Positions 46,961 through 61,500 of a DNA stretch of 64,000 nt are shown in pieces. This stretch comes from Stichopus chloronotus. Its lineage: Eukaryota; Echinodermata; Holothuroidea; Aspidochirotida; Stichopodidae. The notes beneath the pieces are model-generated. The model saw only the letters and a program-made list of their open reading frames with translations. It ran no database searches and was not told the origin of the DNA. How positions within the stretch are numbered: the first letter of the stretch is position 1; each line of letters begins with the position of its first letter. The position numbers were made by a program, and so were the translations under genes. The DNA lies in the NCBI GenBank assembly GCA_021234535.1, contig CM037840.1, positions 12,068,643 through 12,132,642 of the forward strand, read 5' to 3'.

Positions 46961-49900
46961 GTAAGCCTTCCCCGGCATAAAATCAAGCCGAAGTTTAGGC
47001 CTAACGTAGGCTATGTACTGTAACTAGTACCAGTAATAGAAGTAACTAAATTAGCATTTCGTTTAACTATTTCATCATACTTTAGCCTGTATAGTATGTG
47101 TAACAGACCGCACTACACATATTAATTTGTACCTGAAATCTGTAATGTAACTTGTATGCATCTACAGTATGCCAGCTGCATTAAACCACAGGCTTGCTTG
47201 TTGTAGCCTCGTCTTGCCCTAAGTACTATAATACATCTACAAGGTAGGGCACTACTTCTAACAGTACTGTACATGAAACTTAGCCTATTTTTACATCCTT
47301 ACACTGACTACATATTACTAACATTACTTAACCCTCTTTATCACATCGTTCAATATAATATATTAGGACACTTTAGACTGAGTTACGGTCCGCGGCCATT
47401 TTGTTGGTTGTCTGGCAGTTTGCGTGGCTGGCTATTATTAATACCTTCCTATCCATGACATGCATTAGCATAGCTACTGGGAAACCAGAAGATTTCCAAT
47501 TGTGTTCGTGGGAAATTGAGCAAGGTTTTCCACAGCTGGAAGGGGGTGGGGGGAAGAGTATGTTCAGCTGCAACATTTGCCAAGTGCTTAAAACAAAAGA
47601 GGATACATAATTCATTATTTGACTTTTATATGATGTATTATCTCAAGCCATCTAATGTATTTTTTCGTAGACAGAATTTCCTCATGATTGAGAAATTGCG
47701 GATATAAGATACCTATTTAAAGGCTGCATACATGCAACTTAGAAAACACAGGAAGTGATGTTTTTGCCATTTGGGGGGTTTGCTAAGTCCAAAAGTTTCT
47801 TGTATGTAGTGCCAACCAATGGTGGCGCTCCACTTAGGAGTGCCAGCACCCACTCTCCCCCATATTGTTATTCGTTCCACTGAATAACACCATGCCTTAC
47901 ACCACTTTCAGGTCATATGTTCCCCCTCCCACCTTCAAAATCAAATTGACGCCCTTACCTAGACCACAGCTGTCTGACCTCCTAGGCCTACTGAACAGTA
48001 TACCACACAATTTTGTCTATTTGCAATTTAAAATCACTTTAAAAAAAAAAAATGGGAGTTGCAGTTGCCATGTACTGCATGCATGAAGGTGTAACCATTT
48101 GTGGGAAGGATGAGTCCTATCACTCTTGACTTTATTGAACCACCAATCACTCTTGTCATAGATATACAGTTTTTCAATCTAGTATTGTTTTTTTGAGAGT
48201 GGGAGGGACAGCCACAGTCAGTAGCCATAGTGGACATACATGAGCATGTATCAAGCTACTGTACACGAAGTGGATACATGTATAAGATTGTATATCAAGC
48301 TTCTGTGAGTTGAGAATGGAGTGGTAGTTGTACAGTAATTGCAGTGTTTGTGTTTTGACCTCGCATTCTGCAGTTGTAGGAGTGGAGGTGCAGTCGTAAT
48401 CGCAGTGGATGTGAAAACTCCTCCATACAGTAGCTGCACTGGTACATGCGTTATAGGGACAAATTGTACTGCCAAAGCTCACTGTAGAGCTTTCATAGCA
48501 AATGATTCTAGAGGCTAAGAAGAAGGACAAATTTTGTGTACAAGGCATACATAAGCCATCACCTATACCCACAGAGTTTATAAATTGGTACAGTAAGCAA
48601 CCACTCAGCTGCAAGACCTGGACTCTGTTGTTCTGTTGCGGTCTGTGTTAATACCCAATTGTGTAGACCCATCCAAACTTGTGCTCTAGTGATCGCTGTA
48701 GATGCACAGGAGATCGCTGTGGATGGGGAGAGCTCTTTTAAATTTTTATGTAGTTTTTCAGTTTGAGACAGGAGGCCTTATCAGGTGTTTGGGTGCACAC
48801 ATCTCTCAGGAGCATCGAGCTGGACCTTACAAAATCCAAGACACTGTATTGGCTATTTCCTGTAGTGGATTGCAGTGGCACAAAACCAGCAAAAATGCCA
48901 CATAAGTTTTTAAAGAGGGTAGCTTTCCTTTTAAATCATTTCAATCGTAAGAGCAAGCCTGAAAACCAGTAAAACATTAAAATGAAGCCCAAACTGTAAC
49001 AGTTCATAATTTAATTCCAACATGACATGAAATGCACTGCACAAGTGAATGCCTTGTTGCTGACAAGTGTGTTTGTGTGTTAAATCCTTCATGCATCACC
49101 AGAGATCTAGCTGAATATTTTACATCCTTGGCTAATTTGTCAGGACTATTAAAGTGCTGTGTACGTTGTACAATACCGACAGTACTAAATGTTAGTGATG
49201 CTATTTCACTTCTAACTTGTGACCTGCTGACAATCATACAAATATAGCAGAAGGCAAACAAATATTGCCTGCTGAGGAACTGTGATGCATTTTTTCTCTT
49301 TAATTTCCTAGTGGTATTACAGTAGTACTGTAGCAGAACAGAAACCAGAATTACTGTCAGCAGTAGGCTAAAATCAAACAGAATCTCCATTGTATAACCT
49401 TCTCACCACAGTACATATTTCAATAGATACAAGTACAGTACATGTGGTGGCTGATCTCAGCTTTCAATGTTTAATATGATAACAGTACAGTTCATGGCCT
49501 CAGTACAAGGACAGGTGTTTTCTATGTCAATTGGGAGTATGGTGTAAGTCTAAACCCAAAAATAGACTGCAACTCTGGAAGTAGTTATATATTTTTGAGA
49601 AGATAAAGGAGAACACCAAGAGCATAGCACACTGTATGAAGAGCAAGATGTTAAGTATACAGTATGTAGGAGAATGCCACAGGTTGACTTGAGAGTGTGT
49701 AACATGGTGTCAATGAAAACACATAAAATTTCCTATCTTAAAATCTCAGGAAGAAATTTCCTTTTGCAAAACTTTAATGGTAGATAACTGTTAGGGTTAC
49801 TGTACCTCAGGGCATATGCCCATACACCATACTGAAGTTATTGCTGAAGATGGCCTCGAATTTTCTATACGGACTGATTTAAGTCATGCCATGCTTGTGT

Positions 49901-51244
49901 TTAATAGCAGGAGGATCGAAGAGGTTTGCTGGTACACAAGACACAGTTGAATGGTAACTGTGTATACTTGAATGAACTGCTACTCACCATTTTACAGGTA
50001 GAGTACTGACATCTGCTACACAGCACTTGCAGGTACTACCCTATGCAATTGAGACTGGAGAGAGAGTATTACTTTGGCACTTTTGAGCATTACAGAAAAG
50101 CGAAATAAAAGGGTATACGTTTCATTTGTAATTCCTGATCGAATGTTTGTGTTTCATGTGTGAAGCACCATCAGTATGACAAAGTGTTTTTGCATGATGT
50201 TATCAAACTTCTGTCCTGTAAGATAACTCTATTGAAGCTCAGAACTGGAGTACAGTACTTTTCATGCTTATCATGAGTCTGCATCACATGTACTGTATGT
50301 ATGGTGTGTACAATTGAAACACTGAGTGGGAGGATGACCTCCCTCCCCCCCCTGCCATCAATGGATGTATGGCAGCAAAGGATTACCTTTGTACTGTATT
50401 AGTGTAGTGATGGTAATACTTCTCAAATTTGATACCTCTTGCATTGAAAGCCGCTTGTAGCTGCAAATCCACATGACAAGAAATATGTTTGGTTAAGAGT
50501 AGAACTTAGGGGTTGTCTGGAATGTACTGTAAAGTGTGTGTTGCAAACCCACACGACAAGGAATTTACAGTAGACAAAGAGATGCACTACTGCGGTTGCT
50601 ACATTGAAGTGGAAAGGGATTAATGGAAAATGTGACCACTGCATCGTGAAGTGAGGGAAAGTTCCTTTTTACAACAGTGCCCCTCTACCTCATACTCTCT
50701 TTCGCTTTGTACACCCTCACAAATGCACTGTACACAGTGTGTCAGTTTGACATGAAAATAAGTGCACAGTACAGTAGAACTTTCATACTGTGTAATCAAT
50801 TCATCTTCACTGAAATCATATTTCATTTCAAGGGGAGACCCTGAATGGAAAGGTCTGCATGTTCTTTCAAGCCTGATTTGGGATGCACGGTAAATTACAT
50901 AACCTGAGCAAAGTAGCCTCAGTCATTCATACTTGGGAGAGATCAACTGGACCGAAATTTTGTTAAAATTGGATCTGGATTATCAGAATAATAGTTCATA
51001 GAAACTGTTAATCCTGCCAGGGGTTGGTTGTGAACAGCGTTTCTGCAAAGCCGCTATGGCGCAGTTGTGACGCAATTGTCTGGCAATGTGAGGCACTTAT
51101 GTTCGTGGGCATAGTGCACAGCTATATGCAGCTGAAATTTAAAGTGAGTCAAATTTTGCACAATTCATAACTGCATTTTGACCTGAATGGATATTTTCGT
51201 AACTGGGAAATACTGATTGAGAAAATGGCCAGTTATTTTCTCAC
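46961..51244. other. Gene-poor interval
   Basis: No recognised coding region. A fragment of the GCGCTCC/GGAGCGCC repeat family is at 47823-47837 (minus orientation), and a GACGCCCTTAC-type fragment at 47919-47953. Copies of TACAGTACTGTAC-like words are unusually frequent. Confidence 0.5.
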
Positions 51245-51607
51245 TTAAAGGGGAAATCAGGATTTATTTTCACAATTTGTTTCACTACAATTCCCCACCA
51301 GTATCGTACAATGACCTACAACTAACAGATATTATCAAGATTATCTCAAAACATGTGGATAATTTCAAGAAACGAGTCAAATTCGGTATAATCGTACAGG
51401 AGGCTGTCTTGTCTTGTACATGAACGTTTATTTTTTGTACCTGACAAATATTACAAGTTCTCATTCAGTAGTAATTAGTGCAATAATTACTGGTTTCTTC
51501 TACCTTGAAACGCCTTCCCAACGTCTTTTCATTTGGTTAACAATCAGTTTAGAAAGAAAAATCAACTAAAGGAGAATTTTCTCAGTCAAACCCTGATTTC
51601 CCCTTTA
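51245..51607. mobile_element. Foldback element with TTAA ends (TTAAAGGGGAAATCAGG)
   Basis: The left end TTAAAGGGGAAATCAGG starts at 51245. The right end CCTGATTTCCCCTTTAA closes at 51607 as its exact inverse. Length is 363 bp, with no coding frame. Both ends read TTAA, the target of piggyBac-type transposons, so a non-autonomous member of such a family is likely but not proven. It lies about 700 bp before the first recognised GGT exon. Confidence 0.75.
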
Positions 51608-52323
51608 AATTACATCTCTGCTATCCTCTAGACAGCAGCCAAGCTTGACAGGTCCTTCTACATAGGATGTTTTCATGTATTTAATTAATAGTAAAGATAC
51701 TGTGCATCTTTGTGTTCCTTTTGTGACCCAATTGAGGAGACTGTTGAACATTTACAGTCAATCTGTAACAAGTTTTTCTTGAAGTTCAAGGTTTTGTTGC
51801 AATATGAAAAATACATTACTGCGAGTAAGTAGGAAAAGTAAGTAGAAAACAGTGTATAAAGTACAAAAATTAAGACAACTCTCTGTTTGGAAAGTCAGTT
51901 TTTTATCCTGTATTGTTATTTTCTTTTAAGTGTTTGTTGTCATAATTGTATTCTGTGCAATTGCAAAGGAAGATGACTGCAAACTTCATTAGAGGAAAAT
52001 CTCTTCAACTGCAAAGGTATGTGAATACTGTACAGTACCAGATGCTATCTTACCTGTGATTTGCCAATTCAGTGTTGCTATTAAAGAAAAAAAAAAAATT
52101 AAAGAAAAGTGGTAGTGATAATTGTGAATGATGGCATTTATGATTTATGTTGATTTTACATTTTCTGATTATTTGAAGTTAAATCATGCCATTTATGCCA
52201 ATTGATGAAGCATATCCATCTCTTCTTTTGTTGTACTTTACAGTACTGTACAGTTATTCTATAGAACTTTATAAGCAATTCACATGTTGACCTGCTGATC
52301 ATTCTCCTATTCTCCTGTAACAG

Positions 52324-52508
52324 ACAAAACACAACTTGTCGATGACGATGGGACAAAAATGGAAAAGGAACCCATCAGTGAAAGTACCTACGTTCGGGAA
52401 AAAATCTTTGGATTCGATGGACTCAAATTCATTATAGTGTCGTCAGTACTATTTGCCATAGCTATCACCATCGGGATGGTATTCAGCATTATCTTTGGAC
52501 CACCACAG
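52324..52508 (+). CDS. GGT homologue exon: cytosolic tail and TM helix
   Basis: Acceptor CTCCTGTAACAG ends at 52323 and donor CAG|GTATGG follows 52508. It enters in phase 1, so there is an upstream exon, coding or 5' UTR. The ATG at 52359 gives a 21-residue tail, then FIIVSSVLFAIAITIGMVFS, a clear membrane segment with positive charge on the tail side (type II). Confidence 0.85.
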
Positions 52509-55500
52509 GTATGGAAAGATTCTTTCAGATTCTTGCACAAAAGGAATGTACACAACTTGATGATAGACTGATGTATAGATCTTCTGTAAATGTCCACAAT
52601 TTGTGCCTGGGATAGCTGGTAAATTTCCTGATTATGTTAAGGGATTGCTTTGGTATTTAAAGGTCCTGTATGTTGAAGGTCCTGCATGTAAGCCTGGATT
52701 TCTTCCTCCATACTTGGACTTACCTGTTGTGTGGACAATTTCAAAGGCCATCAGATACTTAGATGCAGTCTCTCATTAACCCAAACTACTGTACATTTTT
52801 GACTAGGGGTAATAACAAAATTCTCAATCAGTTCTTGCTCTTTGACTGACAGCAAATTCAAAAGATGCAGAGTGGCTCATATACGTACCCCACGTGACAT
52901 GGCACAGGGGTGGAGTGTTTTGATTACACATGTGGTCCTTGTACAATATGCTCATCAGGATATGCAGCATGTACAGTAGACTAGGAGGAGTGTTAGACAG
53001 GTTGTGGGAGGGGGCTAGAAGTTGTTGGGAGAATTTGTAAACATCTGGGGGATGAGTACCTGCCTTTTAGTTTAGGCTACAGGTGTGCATCTTAGTGTTG
53101 AAGTAATGATACCACCAGAACAGCAACCTTATAAATAATAACTTTAGTTGTAATAACAGTCTAATAAACTGTATGGCTCACAAAGAATAAAAAGGTAAAA
53201 AAAAAAAAAGAAACATCACATCTAATCTTTGGGAAGAAGTGCAATGGATGTCATTTGAAGGAAACTTTGGAACCTTTGGAATGTTGTTGACCCAGGAGTA
53301 ACCTCTTAGTTCTGTTTGTTTAATAGTAGCACTACCAGTGCTGGATAGAGCACTTTATTTACCTTAGCAAACAGGCATGTTTATGTAGTTGTGGGTCTCA
53401 GTGGTGAAGTTTTGTGTGTAATTTACCACAATTGTGTTTACAGAACACTAAATCAGTACATACTTTTGACACTGTGGATGTTAAAATGTCTTGTTAGACT
53501 GAAATTCTGCTCAACTTTGTCATGTCTAAATTGCTCATTGAAGACCGGCATATCCTGTTTCTTTGCCACAGATTCAACCCTATGGAGCTGTGTCGTCCGA
53601 TGCTAAAGTGTGCTCGACAATCGGGGCTGACATTCTTAAAAAGGGGTCTTCGGTGGATGCTGCCATAGCGACCACGTTATGCCTTGGAGTCGTTCACTGC
53701 CATGCGTCTGGTCTTGGAGGGTAATTTAATACATAAATTTCATCCCAAACATTTAATTATATTAAAGGGAAATAGGGCGTTTAGAATACACCAACGTGAC
53801 ATACAAAAGAAATAGAGGTAATCATTGTTAAACCATTCGGTCTCATCAATAAACATCCACCAAAGCTTCATCTACCCAAAACATTATACAAGTGATGAGT
53901 AATGGAAATGCATTATTTGAATTTTGAAAAGTTTGGGTGAACAAATTAGTGTTGAGCAACAAATAACTGAATTTCTATCTTTGAGGAGCTTATTTCTTGA
54001 AGAGAAGGCTGCTGTCCTTCCTTATTTTGAATAATCTATCATTCTACGTCCACAAATATTGGTTTCAAAAATATGAATGTCTTCTCTAAAACAAACGCCC
54101 TATTTCCCTTTAACTGGACCACCTGCTGGCATTCCTTTTACAGTATCCATACAGTACTTTGGCAGTAAGCAGCTCTTGACTGTAACAATTTATTTCCATC
54201 CTGTTCAACATTTGTTGTCATTGCATTTCGTTTGCTCACCTGCTCTATCCCGACTGGTTGCACAGCATCTTCACTGCATTTACCAGTCATGCTACAAGTG
54301 AAACAGATTTTCAGGTGAACACTTTTAACTTTATTTTAAAAGAGAAATTGTGGAATAATTTGAGAAAAAGGATTCAAATTCTCATTAGATGTAGTTTGAT
54401 TGCTGATGGTAAAGTACTTTATCAACTGATTTCAGCACAGCCTTGAGGGCTTTGTTCTGCAAAGTCGTTAATCGTCTTGGCTCTCTGCTCTCTCTTCCAG
54501 CGGTGGGTTTATGATCATGGGCAATCCCAAAGAACAGAAAAAGGAGGCGATCAACTTCCGGGAGATGTCGCCGGAATCAACGACCTCAGACATGTTCTCT
54601 GGGCAGTCGAATGTCGAGGTATTTTTAAATTGCTGGATCAGTGTTCATTTGTTAATCATATTGTCTACATCCGTACTTTGCAACCTGGGGTCCATGAACC
54701 TGTAGGGGGTCAGTGAAATTTATTTGGGGGTTTGTGAGGGCAAAGGGGTTTGCAGGGGGTTCTGTGAAAAATAAGGGTCTGCAAAACCAGCACATAGTTT
54801 TTTGTGACAACATTCAGTTGGATGTGGGTAGCGTGCCACCCCAGTGTTGTGTATCTCTCACACAGAGCAAACTATGATACAATGTATTGCCGGTGCTCAT
54901 CCACGATCACTTTTACGACAAGGGGATAGAAAGTGGTTGAGAACCTGGGATGAAAAAGGTGATACCAAAAAGTTATTTTAGTTCTGATGTCGGAGAGTAT
55001 CACTAATTGATGTTCTGCAATACATCAACTTGTATTGACCTCTGGGTTATACACTGCACCATTCTGTTGCCCTCAGTGGAGCCAGTGGAGTGCACATATT
55101 GATGTTCAAGCCTTGCCCACCTATTAAAGGAATGGGGTATGCCCTCTGAAGTTCATGCTGATCTCAATTAATAAAAAAAACACATGTATTGACTTTTGAA
55201 CAACATTAATTGTTGTTGTCCAAACCTCACACACCTATTTAAAAATGGTACACATGTATATGCTCTCTGAAGCTTTGTATACAAAAGATGTTCAAGCAAA
55301 GAAGGTGGAAGTGCAGCCTAATTTACAAATTGATGCATTTTTGCATCTCTGTGGTGACCATAGTGCAGTACAAAGAAACTCTCTGAACCATTTGCATTGT
55401 TACAGCACCCCTCAGAATGCTGCAGAATGGTAGGCAATATTTAATGTGCGGATGTAGTTTGGCCTATTGCACACATGGCAGGCGATTTTCTGAGATGTGG

Positions 55501-58500
55501 ACTATGATCATATCTTGAAGTGAAATCCTGCCAACTACATTCACTCTTTGGCCTAAGTTTGTTCGGAAAGTATACAACATTAGTTGCCGTTTCTGTCCAG
55601 AAATCATATCTTAGTCGTGAGGATGTTTTTTCAAGGAATAACTCTGACAGACACATACCATTATAGGCTCATTCTGTTTCTGTCTCTGGGTGTAAAGGTG
55701 TACACAGTCTTTCATGTGGTGTCATTCCATCATGAAGCATTTGAGGAGGAAAAGATTGCAATTTAAAACCATTTAGCAGTGGAAATGAAAAGTTAGGTCT
55801 GTGGGTGAAAACGTGTAACACATGCTCTTACATAGGAGTAAGTTTTGTCCTTGACTGAAGGCTTTAAGAACCGTTTTGTGATTTATCTTTTTACAGGGTG
55901 GCTTGTCTGTAGCCGTACCTGGCCAGATTGTTGGATTAAGAAAAGCTTGGGAAAAATACGGAAAGTAAGTTTTTACAATGAAGACTGTGTTCTTATCATT
56001 TACTGTACATATTAGTTTTGAATTCTTATCAAATATGTGCTCCTGTAAATGCTGATAAATTGATTTAAACCTGGAAAAATCAACATCATCAGAATATGCA
56101 TACCAGACACAGACGGTGATGTGATGCGTTTTCAAGTTCGGTTCTTATCATTAAACCCACTGTAAAATGCACATGCCAGCTTTGAACAGGAAAGGAGACA
56201 GACTGTTACCAAGTGACAATCTTGATCGGGCAGACTGTACACCTTGTAATAATCTTCCACGATCAGACTATTACCTAACAATAACCTTGCATGGACAGAT
56301 TGTTTCCTAGAAATGACCTTGTTTGGACAGACCATTACCCAGCAATAGCCTTGCAGACACCTAAACAATAATCTTGTGTGTAGCGGAAATGCTCCACCTG
56401 GATACTTGTTGACCATTATTAGGCTCGACCATGTAATGTGTTCAGTTGTCACACTTGAAACTATCATTTTGCCAATGTACAGGAAAGATTTCAAACACCA
56501 GTAGTAGAGTTCAGTTACCATCTCTTACTATGTAGTACATGATAGAAACACTCAAGAACGTATCTGTAATTTTGTTGTAAGCAACTGTATAAATATTGAT
56601 TACTTTTTCATGTATGGTTTAAATGCCACGTAAAACTACATTTTATGTACTGTATGATCTCAGAGTTTGTGTGTGATTGCTCCTTTTCATGAATATCTGT
56701 CTTTAGACCGAGATTGAATCTGGTGTTGAGGTATTTTATCATAGGCCATAGTGACTGTAAAAGGGAAAAGTGCAAATATCGTTTTTACGTAAAGTAAACA
56801 TAAAGCGGCTGAGCTGGTCTATGGAAATACCATGTGCAGTACAGCTCAGTACAGCTCAGAAGAAGTATATGCGTGGAAGTAAACATGCAGATGTGGGCTA
56901 CTGCGCTGTATACAGAGGCGCAGAACTAACTTTTAGCTATGCTGTCAGTATTTAGGCCTAGAGTAACTTCAGGCCCAGTAATATTTCAGACATTCCAAGG
57001 GATGGCAGTCCCAGACCTGTTTTTTTTTTTGTACTAAATGTCAAGACAAGACAGGTAACGATGTGTATCAAGAAGGTGACAAACTTAAACACTGTACTGT
57101 AGCAATTAAGCAAAAGTCTGGAATTAAGATGTTTATAAGCTTAGACATACTATAGTTTGCATAGTATGGGTGGACCTGGCGATGAATAGTAGAACCAGCT
57201 GAGTCAACCTAAGCCAGGTGCCGTCCCTAACGTAAAGATTGTGTTGTCACACTGCCACCTTCAGTTCAGAAGTGCAAATTCTTTCCACAAACCTTGTAAT
57301 TCCTTTGCAATTTAGGGGATATCTGAGTGTTCAAAATTTTCATAGCAGTTTTCATGTTTTTTGAGTATTTTGTCACAAAATCAGAGAAACCCCAGATGTT
57401 AACAAAAACTGCTAGACAAAGTTTATTTTTGGGGCAAAAAGGCCAGGTACCATTCAGGCTACCGATCAGCTAATGATACCTACTGTGGTCAACTTGTACA
57501 TGGTGGTCAACTAATTTGTTAATGTTAGTGTCTTATGTATGAAATGTCGATAATGAAAGCTATGTCAAAGGCTTACTTAGGCCTAACCATGCCTAAGTGA
57601 CTCTAATTTTGCATACTGGCTCGGCAGTTGGAAGTTCTTCAAATCTGGTAACTACAAAGAATTGCACCCACTTGAAAAGAGTATTAAGCAGTTGATAGTT
57701 TGACAGATCATCAGAGACAAACGAGACGCCTCAGTCAACACTCACATCCAACCGGGATACTGCAAATGTTAGACGTTAGAGTCCGAATGCTATAGGCAAC
57801 AGTATGGCCTAGGTACTGCAGTAAGGTCAGAAATACGCTATCGTGGAGTGCGTTTTGATGTCAGTTACATAAAAACAAATATCGCTGCATTATCAAAATA
57901 GCATAATGATGTTAGCCCCACTCTGTAGTCTGTGAGGTTAATGTCACTAGTGCAAAAAGGAAAGGGAGAAACAGTGCTGTCCATGCATGCAGGAAATTCA
58001 TCTTTCTAAAATACTGGAACACAGATAGCTACAGTATGTCAAAGAGATATTCATGCATTGCTTCCCTTGATCATTAAATTCCCCCCCCCCCCCTTAAAAA
58101 GTTGTGAAAAACATCCTAAATATTTGTGGATGATGTCCATCTGGGCTCTTAAAGGTTTTGACTTTCAAATGACTTTTGAACTTTTGCAATATTTGTCATC
58201 ACTGATATGCAGTATCTTTAAATTAATTGTAGATACGTGCTTATACATGGGGGGGTGGGGCATGCTTTCAACTTTTTTGTGGTGTATGTAATACTGTTTC
58301 TAGCAAGGGAAGAACTAGATTTTGCAACCATAGAGCCGTACACTGTAAGGAACTAATGATTGATATGTTGGATGTTTCATAATGTTACATTTTAATGGAG
58401 ACGTCATGTCATAATGTCAAAGCCTTTCTTGTGTTTGTTTTGTGCCAAAAACCAAGCTTTTCATTCTTTTTCTTCTCTCCCTGTTTTATCTAATAAAGGT

Positions 58501-61500
58501 TGCAGTGGCAAAGCCTCTTTACCCCCTCCATAGAACTGGCAAGGTACGGCTTTGAAGTTACTGGGGCTTTCGGTGAGTGAGGACATATGCTGCATTTTGA
58601 TGTGTCTGCACATTGCTGTATTTGGAAGTCCTAAAAACGGGGAAGTAATTGTCCAGGTTTTGATGCAATCTGCATCAAAATAACATGGAAACATTAATGT
58701 GCAATGAGAAATGGCACAGTTACAACTTGGTGTGATTTTGCAACAGACAGCATGAATAACAAGTGATTAAACATACTGGTTCCAGTAGAGTGCAAGCAGG
58801 ATAAGATCACTGAGAGAACCATAGACTAAGGGAAAGGCCATCAGGTAATTATATTGTGTGTGTGATATGTTTTTGCAGAGGTGTAATGTCGTCATGCCAA
58901 AATCTGTGTGACATTTGCACCCTTTTAATTAGACTTTCATGGATCAGATCACCGAGATAGCAGACTACTGTAGACAAGTGACAAATTATGTAAAATTATA
59001 CTTCCACATTATGCTGTGAAACTTGTGAATATACAGTATTTCCATATCAATTGTGAATATTCCAAAGGCACTCAATGTGCATACATATCCTACCAAGTTC
59101 TTGTACCAAACCATTCAAAGAAGTGAGACTGCACAGTATTTTCATTGTGATTAGATGGCAATTGTGAAATTTTACTATGCTTCACCCAAAACTTGCTTAT
59201 GTGCATATTCAGTTTGTGCATGATACCCTTTGTCTTTGGTGGAGGTCAAAGGTGATTTTGGGGTCAGTAGGGGTCAGATAGTGAAAACATGGAAAACACA
59301 ATATCTCAAGGGGGAAAACTTGCATATGTATCATATTTAGTCAGTGGGCGTAACTCATGGAGCACAAAGAACCTAATGTTTTTGATGGAGGACAAAGGTC
59401 ATTTGGAGTTAACAGGGATCAAATAGTGCAATCCTTGTATGCGCAATAGCTCAAAATGGAAGCTTGTACAGATCCCATATTTGGTATGAGGGTGTACCTT
59501 GCTAAGGACAAGAAGCCTATTGTTTTGTTGGAAGTGAAAGGTCATCTCGGGTCAACAGAGATCAATCAGTGAAAACTTTCTAAACATAGTATGTCCAGAA
59601 AACTAGCTCGTAGAATTCTTTTATCTGGTGTGCAGAGGTACCTTATGAAGTACAAGTAATTATTTTACTTTTATGGAGGTCAAAGGTAATTTTAGGTCAC
59701 CAGGAGTCAAGTCTAGACAACATTGTTAACACAATTTCTCAAGAAGGGGAACTTGCAAATATTTGATATTTGGTATGTAGGGAAGCTCTTGGATATATCT
59801 CTGTACTATGTAGCTGCTTATATTCAGATGAATACCTACAGTATCAGTCATCAACGTAGGTCATTGTACTTCTCAATTGGTGATTTAATAAATTGTTGTA
59901 ATATTACAATAACCAGGCATCTTACACCTATAGTAAACTTACAATGTAGTGTGTCAAATTCATGGAAAAGAATCCTAATGAAATTATCAAATCCACAATG
60001 CATTTGTGCATTCTGGTTTTTTTTTTAATTGAAAAAAGAATACTTTAAATATTGCCATCATTTAAGAATTTCAGGAAGCAGATACCGTAAATAAATTTGC
60101 AAGATGACTCGCAAGGCATTAGCTTACGTTACTTTACAGTCGCACTTGACTAAATTATGATGCATTTTCAAACATTCCTTTATTTCTGTCAGAGGAGGCC
60201 ATCAGGAAAGTCAATATATCAGAATTGCCGGAGAATCTCAAAGAGCTCATATCTCGAGATGATGGCAGAGTAAAAGTGAACAGGACGCAGCTGCTTTATC
60301 GGCCAAAATATGCCAGGCTGTTGGAAAAGCTCTCCAGAATGGAGGAACCATCCCTGTCAATTGTTGGCAATGAAATTGTCTCATTTGTAAGTCGTTTGGT
60401 GTTAGGTTGGTGTTGGTATATACCAATATGGCAGTGATGTTACTTTTACTATACTCCAAGACATATGTTCTCAAAGCAAGGATTACATTGATCGGTGGCA
60501 ATTTACATCAGGGTTCCTATGGTCAACGGAAACTGCAGAAAGTTGTGAAAATTTGTGAAATTATTTCAGCACCCAGAAAAAACAAGAGAAATTGTTTGAA
60601 GTCCTTGAAAAGTCCTGGAATTTTTTTTTGCAAAATGACACTGTTCCTTTCTCACTGGCAATATGAATATGTGTTCTCACGTCTAATATGGGGATGTTTC
60701 ATAAGTTCATCTTTTTGGCTTTCAGGTCAATGAAAATGGCGGCTCAATGACATTGAATGATCTAGTGAACTATACTGCAGAGGATTTGGAGGTCTACTCC
60801 ATTCAATACGGAGGTAAGAAGAAGGTGGAACTATAGGAAATTATGACAATAAGTAATTCCAATGAACTTATGGGAATCAAGATATGCATGATTGTAAGAT
60901 ACAAATGGTCAAGATGACCTTCACTTCGCCATCTTTACTTAGCTGGTCAAAGTTGCTTCGATATGCCTCTCAAATTATTCAAGAGGTATTTCATATTATA
61001 TATTTATGGTTTTGATTAAAGAGAAACCTATGCGGTCATGATTGTGTGTGTATGTGTGTGCATGTATGTGCATGTGTGTTTTTGATGCACAGTTTGTTAT
61101 CACAATATCTCAAGAAGCTAGGCAATTTCTTCTGGATCGTGTATGCACTTCACAAGTGGCTGCCCCTCTCTCTTGTAAGTCTGTGGATGACACGAGATGG
61201 GTATCAGTTCAGTCACTGGGCAAGTGAAATACCATCCTTATCTTTAAACTTTGAGCCAAAGCCAGTGAATAGTTTCAAGTCTCTCCACCTGTAGGCTGAT
61301 GGCTTTTGGGGGGTACGCTCACAAAGCCGAAAATTTGTCTTTTGCGACATCATGAAAAAAAAACTTGCTTGCTACAAAGAAAATCTGTCACAATCAAGAA
61401 AAGAAACTTGGTTCTTGATGATTACCCTTGTGTCATGAATAATTGACTGCTTTGAAAACACCACTGTCCATTTCAACATATTGTTAAGCCATAATTGAGC

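Noticed and set aside
51050..51112. Possible tRNA gene (TATGGCGCAGTTGTGACGC ... GTTCGTGGGC)
   Set aside because: A- and B-box-like words are present, but I could not close an acceptor stem or anticodon arm. More likely a SINE-type remnant.
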